Part shown: positions 57,781-63,886 of the stretch, piece after piece
Position numbering within the stretch: position 1 is the stretch's first letter
Layout of the letters: each line of letters begins with the position of its first letter
From: Pseudomonas faucium
Lineage (GTDB): Bacteria > Pseudomonadota > Gammaproteobacteria > Pseudomonadales > Pseudomonadaceae
Direction: 5' to 3'
NCBI RefSeq assembly: GCF_021602585.1
Contig: NZ_BQIP01000009.1
Location: 1 to 64,000, forward strand
DNA: 64,000 bases
Notes under the pieces: model-generated
The model's input: the letters and a program-made list of their open reading frames with translations, nothing else
Told to the model about the DNA's origin: nothing
Databases searched by the model: none
Position numbers and translations under genes: made by a program

Positions 57781-58178
57781 TAATACCGCCCTCCCCACCG
57801 ATCCGGCTCAGTCCAGCGCACACCATGCTCGGCGCCGAAGGCGTGCATCACTTCGAACAGGTCGCTGAACCACTTCTGCGACTGCTTGCGGGTAGACACG
57901 CCCAAGACTACGAAGCCACCGTCGATCCCAGGCACCGCATCCTGCTTCTGCACCGCCGCGCTGAAGATGTGCTTCCAGTCCTCGTCGGTGAGCTTGCGGC
58001 CGTACCACTCCACCTGCTGGGATACGTCGCGGAGCATTGCCCACATCTTCCGGTTACATACGTCCGGGCGCTTCTCGTCGCGGATAACGATCAGCTTCGG
58101 CCTGGTGAAGTCCTGGGCCTGCAGGCGTCCCAGCAGCGCGTTGACGTCGCCCATGCTTCGCATCAGGAACTCAGTCAT
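57780..58178 (-). CDS. NinB/Orf-type recombination mediator (132 aa)
   Basis: Single-strand-DNA-binding recombination protein of the lambda Orf (NinB) family. The patterns NRKMWAMLRDVSQQVEWYGR (about 43-62), LTDEDWKHIFSAAVQKQ and FGAEHGVRWTEPD near the C-terminus are typical. I start at the ATG at 58178 with gaggtgg upstream. A tiny lipoprotein gene overlaps its start. Confidence 0.87.
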   Translation of the reverse strand: MTEFLMRSMGDVNALLGRLQAQDFTRPKLIVIRDEKRPDVCNRKMWAMLRDVSQQVEWYGRKLTDEDWKHIFSAAVQKQDAVPGIDGGFVVLGVSTRKQSQKWFSDLFEVMHAFGAEHGVRWTEPDRWGGRY

Positions 58179-58281
58179 GGCCCACCTCACAGCGCGCCGC
58201 GCAGCTCTCGCCTTGGGCGTCACAGCAGACCTGGCAGCCGGACAGGGCCAGTAGCAGGATCAGGGTCATAGCGGTCTTCAT
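58171..58281 (-). CDS. Cys-rich mini-lipoprotein (36 aa)
   Basis: ATG at 58281 overlaps the stop of the upstream gene (ATGA), and its own stop lies inside the NinB gene. The product MKTAMTLILLLALSGCQVCC has a lipobox (LSGC, Cys 16), and the mature part of 21 residues holds five Cys in all. Short membrane-anchored peptide; no family known. It is easily missed because of size. Confidence 0.6.
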   Translation of the reverse strand: MKTAMTLILLLALSGCQVCCDAQGESCAARCEVGHD

Positions 58282-58472
58282 GGCGCCACCTTCCAATAGG
58301 TGCCATCCGCAACAACCAGGCCTCGACGCTTAAGGCGCTGGAGTGACCGGCTGACTTCGGATCGCTCGACCTTCAGCGCGCTCGCGCAGTAATGAGCGCA
58401 TGCGCCCACCCGGCCCTGGTAGTAGGCGAGTACTGCCTGATCGAACTGCTCGCGCATCTTGTTGGTGTCCAT
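58278..58472 (-). CDS. Small winged-helix DNA-binding protein (64 aa)
   Basis: MDTNKMREQFDQAVLAYYQG opens a compact wHTH: CASALKVERSEVSRSLQRLK (about 27-46) looks like a turn and recognition helix, followed by the wing RRGLVVADGTYWKV. gagaagc precedes the ATG at 58472. Probably a local transcription factor or replication accessory protein. Confidence 0.68.
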   Translation of the reverse strand: MDTNKMREQFDQAVLAYYQGRVGACAHYCASALKVERSEVSRSLQRLKRRGLVVADGTYWKVAP

Positions 58473-58726
58473 CAGTGCTTCTCCAGGTTCAGGCCGGTGC
58501 CGTCGCAGGTGTCGCATTTCTCGCTGTCGTAGCCGTCTGGCGTCAGGCCGCCTACTTGACCCTCGCCATGGCACTGCTCGCAGATCAGAGCTGTGCGGTC
58601 GTCGATTACGGCGATCCAGCCAGGAGAGATGAAGTCAGTGACCGCTGCGTCGCAGTCGCTGTAGAACTCCTTGAGGGAGTGGGCGATGTTGCGCATCGCG
58701 ATTACTTGTCGAGTCGTCAAAGGCAT
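58472..58726 (-). CDS. DnaJ-type zinc-motif protein (84 aa)
   Basis: Two CxxCxGxG-type motifs, CEQCHGEGQ (about 49-57) and CDTCDGTG (about 71-78), form one zinc site as in DnaJ-like cysteine-rich domains. The N-terminal half is helical (MRNIAHSLKEFYSDCD). Common in phage early regions; role unknown. TGATG coupling with the gene upstream. Confidence 0.75.
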   Translation of the reverse strand: MPLTTRQVIAMRNIAHSLKEFYSDCDAAVTDFISPGWIAVIDDRTALICEQCHGEGQVGGLTPDGYDSEKCDTCDGTGLNLEKH

Positions 58727-58917
58727 CACACCCCCTCCCCGGCCGGCTGCCCGGCACGCTTGAACTCAACGTGATACCCGCGCTTCTGGCTGCCATCGGC
58801 CATCACGACGCGGCGGTCGGCGCCCTTGGTCATGCGGACGATTTCACGCCCTTCCACGACCTGCGCGAAGCCCTGGCTCTTGAGCTGGGCGACTGTGATT
58901 TCTTGTGCTGGGGTCAT
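58726..58917 (-). CDS. Phage hypothetical protein (63 aa)
   Basis: Small soluble protein; N-terminal helix (EITVAQLKSQGFAQVVEGRE) and a beta hairpin (RRVVMADGSQKRGYHVEFKR). The start overlaps the neighbouring stop (ATGA). Not recognised. Confidence 0.62.
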   Translation of the reverse strand: MTPAQEITVAQLKSQGFAQVVEGREIVRMTKGADRRVVMADGSQKRGYHVEFKRAGQPAGEGV

Positions 58918-59159
58918 GGGCGGGCCTCCTGAATCAGGTAGTGATCGAAGGTGGTTTCACCCTCCTCCAGCCTGAAACCGAACTTCTTGCCAAAGGCTTC
59001 GGCATCGAAATCGCAGAGGCAGTCGTTTTCCTCCATGGCTGAACCGCTGATTGTCGGCAGGTCCGATACCTCGCACCCAGCGATGGCCGCCATCTGCGTG
59101 GCGTTGTCGACCTCTTCGGGATTCCCGTGGAGCGGTGTCACTTCAAACCAAATGCACAT
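58914..59159 (-). CDS. Phage hypothetical protein (81 aa)
   Basis: Acidic protein, MCIWFEVTPLHGNPEEVDNA, with a DAEAFGKKFGFRLEEGETTF region resembling a small alpha/beta domain. It follows the DnaC-like gene directly (stop and start separated by no bases). Acidity might suggest DNA mimicry, but nothing proves this. Confidence 0.6.
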   Translation of the reverse strand: MCIWFEVTPLHGNPEEVDNATQMAAIAGCEVSDLPTISGSAMEENDCLCDFDAEAFGKKFGFRLEEGETTFDHYLIQEARP

Positions 59160-59966
59160 TCAGACGCCCTCCTTGCCGCGATGCGATTCCCATTCGAACG
59201 GGACCACGATCATCCCGCCCTCGCGCAGGCGGTCGACGCAGCGCTCGCCCATGGCCACCGGCAACTGCTCGGGCCCCAGGTTGGAGATCACCACCGTGGG
59301 CTTCACCTGCTCGTACCGGCCGTTGATGATCGCGAACAGGGTGGTCAGCTCGAAGTCGCTCGGCTGCTCCTTGCTCACGCCGACTTCGTCCAGCACCAGC
59401 AGGGAGGGTTCGATCAGGCTGGCCAGGATGCTCGCCTCGGTCGCCTCGCTGGAGCGGTCGTAGGTGGCGCGGATGGCTTGCAGGATCGACCCGACCGTCC
59501 GGTACACAGCCGAATGCGACGTGTTGCGCATCAGGTCGTTGGCCATGCCGGCGCCCAGGTGGGTCTTACCGGTGCCAGGCTTGCCCAGCAGCACCATGCA
59601 GCGCCCGTTCTCGGCGATCTGGTCGAAGGTCTTCACGTAGTGCCGGCAGAAGCGCAGGGCCTCGGCCTGGCCCTTGTGTTCGGCCTTGTAGTTCGCCAGT
59701 GATCGGTCCGCGAAGCGCTTCGGGATCAGCGAATCACCCAACTTGCGGGAGATCGCCAGACGCACGTTGAGGGCCTGCTCAGCCTCGGCGCGCGCCTTAC
59801 GCTCCTCCTTGGCAATGCGGGCGCATTCAGGGCAGTGGCTGCGCAGTGCCTTGCCGAGCAGCATTGTGACCTTCTGCTCGAAGGGGCCGTGCTTCTCGCA
59901 CTCGGCTGGCTGGATGCGATCAACAAGGGATGACTGGTTGATCGGGGTGACTTTCTCAGAGCGCAT
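59160..59966 (-). CDS. DnaC-like helicase loader ATPase (268 aa)
   Basis: AAA+ loader that would bring host DnaB to the phage origin. A zinc-like N-terminal region (CEKHGPFEQKV... HCPECARI, about 23-50) precedes Walker A LLGKPGTGKTHLGAG (about 127-141) and Walker B SLLVLDEVGVS (about 188-198). The ATG at 59966 has gggagg nine bases upstream and is better than the one nine bases earlier. It overlaps the O-like gene by eleven bases. Confidence 0.88.
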   Translation of the reverse strand: MRSEKVTPINQSSLVDRIQPAECEKHGPFEQKVTMLLGKALRSHCPECARIAKEERKARAEAEQALNVRLAISRKLGDSLIPKRFADRSLANYKAEHKGQAEALRFCRHYVKTFDQIAENGRCMVLLGKPGTGKTHLGAGMANDLMRNTSHSAVYRTVGSILQAIRATYDRSSEATEASILASLIEPSLLVLDEVGVSKEQPSDFELTTLFAIINGRYEQVKPTVVISNLGPEQLPVAMGERCVDRLREGGMIVVPFEWESHRGKEGV

Positions 59967-60756
59967 AGCTGCCATCCTCCCGGCGCTTGAGGCCGCTGGT
60001 GTAGTCTTTGTCGTTGAAGCCGTGGTGGCGGCTACTGCCGTTCGACTGGGCGCCTGGCAACACCTTCTCAGGGAACAGGCCGGTCCAGCCGTTGCTGATC
60101 GACTGGTTGATCACGGCGTCGGGGGCGTGGTGGCCGGCCAGGGTCTTGGCTTGGCGGTCACAGGTGGTCTTGGTCAGGCGCTTGCCGATCTCGCGACGGT
60201 GCTGGCACCAGTCCGCCCAAACGGAGGCGCTGACGTTGGCCGGCTTCGCAGTCAACGGGTCGAACTTGGGAGCCTTCTTCGAAGCCGCAGGAGCGTCAGC
60301 GACTGGCCCCTTCGGTTCTTTGATGGTTCCTTGATGGTTAATTGATGGATTGGGTGCAGCTCCTGCACCCCGTTCAGTCGTGGTTTGCACCCCGTTGTGT
60401 CGTGAGCTGCACCCCGTTGTGTCGTCATTTGCACCCCGTGACGAACCGGGTGCAGCTGGTGCACCCCGTTCTACGCAAAGGTCATAGACGGTCGGGCGAC
60501 GGTCGTGACGGTCGATGTAGGCACCGGCAATGGCCTGATTCCCAAGGCGAATCACCCCGATCTCCAGCAGGTGGTCGAGCTTGTACTTCACCGTGCGGAT
60601 GGACAGGCCGGTGTCATCACTGATGCTGGAGGAGGACGGAAAAGCCCCTCGGCCGTTCTTGTCGGCGTAGTTGGCCAGGACCAGCAGCACGTAGCGCGCA
60701 GTGGCGTCTACGATGTCGCGCTGCTCCAGGGCCCAGGACATGGATTGGACGCTCAT
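59956..60756 (-). CDS. Replication initiator, O-like, with internal origin (266 aa)
   Basis: N-terminal winged-helix (about 20-75: SSSSISDDTGLSIRTVKYKL) of the phage replication-protein type; the middle (about 95-145) is low complexity and encodes the iterons; the C-terminal part may contact the loader encoded next. Like lambda O, the protein would bind repeats inside its own gene. The start is the ATG at 60756 overlapping the upstream stop (ATGA). Confidence 0.85.
   Translation of the reverse strand: MSVQSMSWALEQRDIVDATARYVLLVLANYADKNGRGAFPSSSSISDDTGLSIRTVKYKLDHLLEIGVIRLGNQAIAGAYIDRHDRRPTVYDLCVERGAPAAPGSSRGANDDTTGCSSRHNGVQTTTERGAGAAPNPSINHQGTIKEPKGPVADAPAASKKAPKFDPLTAKPANVSASVWADWCQHRREIGKRLTKTTCDRQAKTLAGHHAPDAVINQSISNGWTGLFPEKVLPGAQSNGSSRHHGFNDKDYTSGLKRREDGSYAL
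60321..60467. other. Candidate phage replication origin: iterons and 11-bp repeats inside the O-like gene
   Basis: Five copies of TGCACCCC start at 60364, 60386, 60408, 60430 and 60460; the first four are spaced exactly 22 bp, two helical turns. Inverted copies (GGGTGCA) lie at 60352 and 60449. Beside them TGATGG recurs at 60321, 60332 and 60343, spaced 11 bp in an AT-richer stretch. This mirrors lambda ori: initiator sites next to an AT-rich unwinding region. Confidence 0.8.
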
Positions 60757-60926
60757 CGCTCGAGCTCCTTGGCCATTCGCTCTAGACGCTCATCCACCTG
60801 ACGAACCAGGTCGGCCTGATCGGCTTCGTTGAACACAGGCATCGGCACAAACAGAATTCCGTGCTCGGCATAGGTGCGCGCAGCTTCTAGAGCTCGGCGC
60901 ATTGATACTGGGGTCGCGCGCATCAT
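60753..60926 (-). CDS. Phage hypothetical protein (57 aa)
   Basis: ATG at 60926 overlaps the upstream stop (ATGA), and its stop overlaps the start of the O-like gene (ATGA), so it is locked into the operon. Product: MMRATPVSMRRALEAARTYA followed by a hydrophobic strand (GILFVPMPVF) and a charged helix (VRQVDERLERMAKELER). Too short for automated calls at usual cut-offs; function unknown. Confidence 0.7.
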   Translation of the reverse strand: MMRATPVSMRRALEAARTYAEHGILFVPMPVFNEADQADLVRQVDERLERMAKELER

Positions 60927-61333
60927 GGCTTCACCTTCGGCAAGACATGGCGACGACCTTCTGAGTCAATCGAGCTGACAACCCCATCAGCCGCCAGCCT
61001 GTCCATGAGGCGGCAGGCCGGGCCGTAGCCGATCTTAAAATTCCGCTGAAGGGCCGAGATCGAGGCGCGACCTGTCTCACGAACGAACGCCTCAGCGAGC
61101 AAGGCCTGGCCACGCTCCTCGTCATCAATTCGCTGCATCAGAGCTGCAACCTCTGGGTTGATGTCGGAGATCTGCGCCGAATTGAGGGCCGTTTGCCATG
61201 CCCACGCGGCTGCCTTTAGCATCACGGCAGCATCGTCGTTGGCGGTGGCCGTCATCTCGCCGAAGCCGAACTCTGCGCGGAAAGCAGCCAGGAACTCGGA
61301 TTTCATGCCCTCTGGCATGTCGTGAATGCTCAT
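60923..61333 (-). CDS. FtsK gamma-domain-like winged-helix protein (136 aa)
   Basis: The C-terminal 60 residues, including AEAFVRETGRASISALQRNF and KIGYGPACRLMDRLAADGVV, closely follow the DNA-binding gamma domain of FtsK, which reads the KOPS orientation sequences. The N-terminal 70 residues are helical without the FtsK motor. A free-standing gamma-like domain in a phage early operon may act as a regulator or compete for host KOPS sites. Confidence 0.75.
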   Translation of the reverse strand: MSIHDMPEGMKSEFLAAFRAEFGFGEMTATANDDAAVMLKAAAWAWQTALNSAQISDINPEVAALMQRIDDEERGQALLAEAFVRETGRASISALQRNFKIGYGPACRLMDRLAADGVVSSIDSEGRRHVLPKVKP

Positions 61334-62130
61334 GCTGTACCCCGCACGGCCTTGTCGTGGGTGTGCAGGCCATCCCAGTTCTTCTTCATGGGTAGCTGGC
61401 CGGCCAGGTACAGCTCGTACAGGCGCACAGCACCCTTGCGCAGCAGGATCGGCGTGTAGCTGATGAACGCCTCTTTCCCGTGCGGGGTGATCTCCTGCTG
61501 GTGTTCGGTCATGTACTTGTCGCGGGCGTAGGCGCCGACGCGGTACCGGGTGCCGGACTTGCTCTCGTTGTAGAGCCAGTTGCGGCCTTCGAGGAAGTGG
61601 CCGACCTGCATCACGTTGACCCCATTGAGCCCCTTGCAGAACTGGACGTGGCTCATGCCTTCCTTGAACAGGTTCTCCAGGTGATCGATCTTCTTGGCCT
61701 GGGCTTCGACTTGGACGGTGAGCAGGACGCGGGCCTTCTCCGACTCCAGGGCCATCTGGAGGATTTCCAGCTTGCTGAGGTCGGCGGGTGCGGCGGGCCC
61801 GGCCTGGGCTTCGAGTTCACGCCAGCGCTTGATGACGGCCATGCGCATAGCGGCGCTGTAGCCGGTCAGCAAGCAATCAGTGTGCTCACGGTCCAGCAGA
61901 TACTCGGTCTGCTGGCGGTTCATGCTGTCCAGATAGATGCGCGCAAAACTGCTCACATCCTCCTGTAGGTCATCAGCCATCACATGGATGTCGCGCTTCA
62001 CGTCCGGGTGACGCTTGCCGGTCAGTTCTGCGATCTCTCGAGAAGACATCGTGCGCGCCACAGAATCGTGGTTCGCATTTTGTGGCGCGGGCCGGATGAG
62101 GGCCTGTACACTTGGGGTCTGTGGATGCAT
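61330..62130 (-). CDS. Phage regulatory protein, Rha domain plus KilAC/ANT-like domain (266 aa)
   Basis: N-terminal Rha domain (about 28-108): TMSSREIAELTGKRHPDVKR, IYLDSMNRQQTEYLLDREHT and YSAAMRMAVIKRWRELE. C-terminal KilAC-like DNA-binding domain (about 160-260): LFKEGMSHVQFCKGLNGVNV and GHFLEGRNWLYNE. Members act as antirepressors or interfere with growth when host factors are lacking. The ATG at 62130 was chosen for the Rha match. Four-base overlap with the gamma-like gene downstream. Confidence 0.83.
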   Translation of the reverse strand: MHPQTPSVQALIRPAPQNANHDSVARTMSSREIAELTGKRHPDVKRDIHVMADDLQEDVSSFARIYLDSMNRQQTEYLLDREHTDCLLTGYSAAMRMAVIKRWRELEAQAGPAAPADLSKLEILQMALESEKARVLLTVQVEAQAKKIDHLENLFKEGMSHVQFCKGLNGVNVMQVGHFLEGRNWLYNESKSGTRYRVGAYARDKYMTEHQQEITPHGKEAFISYTPILLRKGAVRLYELYLAGQLPMKKNWDGLHTHDKAVRGTA

Positions 62131-62159
62131 AATTGGTCTCACTTTTATGCGTTGCAGAG

Positions 62160-62186
62160 AGCCGGGCCTTCACCCCCGGCTTTTTT
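62160..62186 (+). terminator. Plus-strand terminator in a minus-strand gene block
   Basis: AGCCGGG-ccttcacc-CCCGGCT followed by TTTTTT is a strong intrinsic terminator for rightward transcription. All nearby genes read leftward, so it would end an antisense or small RNA. Confidence 0.65.
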
Positions 62187-62217
62187 GTGCCCGCAATTCG
62201 GGCTTATCAGGGCCTGT

Positions 62218-62397
62218 TCAGGCCTTGCGCTGGAACGGAAGAACCGCTCCCCTCGCGTTTCGAGGTTTCGTTCGGCTGGCCAGCTCTCGATCAATTAGCT
62301 CGGCTGCTAGCGCTTCAGGGGTGATCCCCCGCTTTCGCGCCTCTCGCTCAAGCAGCTCCATCGAGCCCGGGTCCAGACCGAATTGTTCGGTCGGCAT
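62218..62397 (-). CDS. Small phage regulator-like protein (59 aa)
   Basis: ATG at 62397 with gaggagg upstream, stop at 62218. Product: MPTEQFGLDPGSMELLEREA continues with a helix (RKRGITPEALAAELIDREL) and a basic tail. The helix-turn-helix-like middle resembles small ribbon or coiled repressors, but I cannot name a family. It lies between RHH and Rha-type regulators. Confidence 0.65.
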   Translation of the reverse strand: MPTEQFGLDPGSMELLEREARKRGITPEALAAELIDRELASRTKPRNARGAVLPFQRKA

Positions 62398-62415
62398 AGG
62401 GCCTCCTCGCGGCCT

Positions 62416-62604
62416 TCAGGCTGCGGTTTGATCGCCGGTATTCTCCGAAGCCAGGGCAGCCAGCTGCGCTTCCAGCATTTCTCGGCAGAGCACGGCACGC
62501 TGGGTGCGGTGATACACGGCCATCGCCTGGATCAGGTTGAATGTGTCCTCATCGACCCGGACCTTGATCTCGCGGTCGTGCAGGTGCTTGGGGTTGGCGT
62601 ACAT
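62416..62604 (-). CDS. RHH-like transcriptional regulator (62 aa)
   Basis: Ribbon-helix-helix-type protein: DREIKVRVDEDTFNLIQAMA (about 10-29) is a beta strand and helix, followed by HRTQRAVLCREMLEAQLAAL. Dimers of this kind bind short palindromes. It follows the Cro-like gene after 33 bases and is likely early-expressed. Confidence 0.77.
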   Translation of the reverse strand: MYANPKHLHDREIKVRVDEDTFNLIQAMAVYHRTQRAVLCREMLEAQLAALASENTGDQTAA

Positions 62605-62637
62605 ACGGGCTACTGCTCCTTGCGTGGTGGTGAGTTT

Positions 62638-62832
62638 TTAGGCGGCTGACTTTTGCGACGGGAACGGACGCTGCTCTTGCGCGGTAACCGTTCCGTTGTC
62701 ATCGACGGTCACGTAAACATCGCGACCGACACGGATTGCTTTGCTGAGGCCGCCTTGCGTGCAGCCGAGCATCTGAGCGGCCTTGGTGTGGCCGTGCTCT
62801 TTTGCGAATTCAGAGAGTGGGATTCGGCGCAT
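62638..62832 (-). CDS. cro: Cro-like repressor (64 aa)
   Basis: Lambda Cro-type helix-turn-helix: FAKEHGHTKAAQMLGCTQGG (about 8-27), then LSKAI, followed by a beta hairpin (DVYVTVDDNGTVTA) for dimer contact. The ATG at 62832 has gagga at a good distance; a longer frame to 62916 would run through the operators and is rejected. It faces the CI-like gene across the operator region, fixing the lytic direction as minus strand. Confidence 0.87.
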   Translation of the reverse strand: MRRIPLSEFAKEHGHTKAAQMLGCTQGGLSKAIRVGRDVYVTVDDNGTVTAQEQRPFPSQKSAA

Positions 62833-62865
62833 CGCGGCGTCCTCGAAATTTGGTTCAACGCCACC

Positions 62866-62895
62866 AGTATGACCGGCGGTATTGTTGCTCGTCAA
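62866..62895 (-). promoter_or_regulatory. Early lytic promoter (PR-like)
   Basis: On the minus strand TTGACG (62895-62890), 18 bases, then CATACT (62871-62866). Operator sites overlap both ends, so a repressor bound there would block it. It drives the cro-like gene. Confidence 0.6.
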
Positions 62896-62932
62896 TACCG
62901 GCGCTATTGGTGCCAAGAATACCGGTGGTCAT
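62867..62932. promoter_or_regulatory. Three phage operators between cro and the repressor gene
   Basis: Three related sites share AATACCG: AATACCGCCGGTCATAC (minus strand, 62883-62867), AATACCGGCGCTATT (62894-62908) and AATACCGGTGGTCAT (62918-62932). Spacing between centres is about 26 and 24 bases, like the lambda OR sites. Two copies are direct and one inverted. Confidence 0.7.
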
Positions 62933-62935
62933 AAC
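62907..62935 (+). promoter_or_regulatory. Repressor maintenance promoter (PRM-like)
   Basis: TTGGTG (62907-62912), 17 bases, then CATAAC (62930-62935). It overlaps the third operator. The start would fall near 62942-62944, so the repressor mRNA would begin at or next to its ATG (62944), with no Shine-Dalgarno sequence. Confidence 0.55.
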
Positions 62936-62943
62936 ATTCGCCG

Positions 62944-63789
62944 ATGACGAAAAATTCCCGAAAGGTTCCGCTTGCTGAATGGCAGGTGGAGGACAGTCAG
63001 CGCCTGAAAGCGCTTTACAACCAGAAGCGTGCCGAGCTTGGACTGACGCAGGAAAAGATCGCCTCCGAATTGGGAGAAGGCGTTACGCAGGGCGCTGTCA
63101 GTCATTTCATGAACGGACGAACGGCCTTGAGCCTTCGCGCAGCAGTCGTATTCGCAAAGGCGCTCAAGGTTCCAGTCTCTGCATTCAGCCCGAGACTGGC
63201 GAAAGAGCTTGATTTGATGCGGGCGGTACCTGGTGTAGGCGGAGTGATAGGGGCCGTAATTGGCGCATCAGCAGGAGCTATGTCTGCCCAGCTAGACCAG
63301 AAACGTGAGCCAGTGTTAGCCGAAACTCCCTTGCCAGAAGGCTCAGATCACGACGCACTAGACGGCAGGTATGCTTACGTTCCTCAGTACGATGCCAAGG
63401 CAGCGGCGGGCCTTGGCAGCGAAAACCCGCATGTAGAGATCAGGTCAACACTGGCTTTTAAACGCGACTGGCTAAAGGTCAAGGGCGCCAGAGCAGAACA
63501 GCTAATCGTGATCTATGCAGAAGGCGAAAGCATGTGGCCGACGATCAATGACCGCGATGTGCTCTTAGTTGATCGATCGAAGGTCGATCCAATTGATCGG
63601 CAGGTTTTCGTGCTGGCTGGCAGTGACGGTACGATAGTGAAACGACTCATCCAGGGTCCGCTTGGTCAGTGGATTCTGCGGAGCGACAACGAAGACAAGG
63701 ATAGCCACCCAGATCGGTACTACCTCCGCAGCAACGAGAATGAGCACCGGATCATTGGTCAGGTGATTTGGCGCGGGGGAGACCTGTAG
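62944..63789 (+). CDS. CI-like repressor with S24 peptidase domain (281 aa)
   Basis: Maintains lysogeny. The N-terminal helix-turn-helix lies at about 35-57 (TQEKIASELGEGVTQGAVSH). The C-terminal LexA/S24 domain (about 165-280) has the catalytic Ser in EGESMWPT (Ser 196) and Lys in GTIVKRL (Lys 233). The probable self-cleavage site is Ala-Gly at 110-111. Unusually, the linker 93-113 is a Gly/Ala-rich hydrophobic run (RAVPGVGGVIGAVIGASAG) long enough for a membrane segment. RecA-stimulated cleavage would induce the phage. Confidence 0.9.
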   Translation: MTKNSRKVPLAEWQVEDSQRLKALYNQKRAELGLTQEKIASELGEGVTQGAVSHFMNGRTALSLRAAVVFAKALKVPVSAFSPRLAKELDLMRAVPGVGGVIGAVIGASAGAMSAQLDQKREPVLAETPLPEGSDHDALDGRYAYVPQYDAKAAAGLGSENPHVEIRSTLAFKRDWLKVKGARAEQLIVIYAEGESMWPTINDRDVLLVDRSKVDPIDRQVFVLAGSDGTIVKRLIQGPLGQWILRSDNEDKDSHPDRYYLRSNENEHRIIGQVIWRGGDL

Positions 63790-63886
63790 CACCAGCCAGA
63801 AGTCCGCACCAACGGCCTCTTTCATGTTTGCGTGATGGCGCAAGGCCACGGTGATAGGATGGCGGTCTTCTTTGGGAGGGAAACCT

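Noticed and set aside
60321-60467. CRISPR array (22-bp spaced repeats)
   Set aside because: Repeat units are only 8-12 bp with no unique spacers, lie inside a replication gene, and have no cas genes near; iterons explain them.
62833-62916. N-terminal extension of the Cro-like gene to 62916
   Set aside because: The extra 28 codons lie over the operators and PR-like promoter and the Cro fold begins at the ATG at 62832, which has its own ribosome site.
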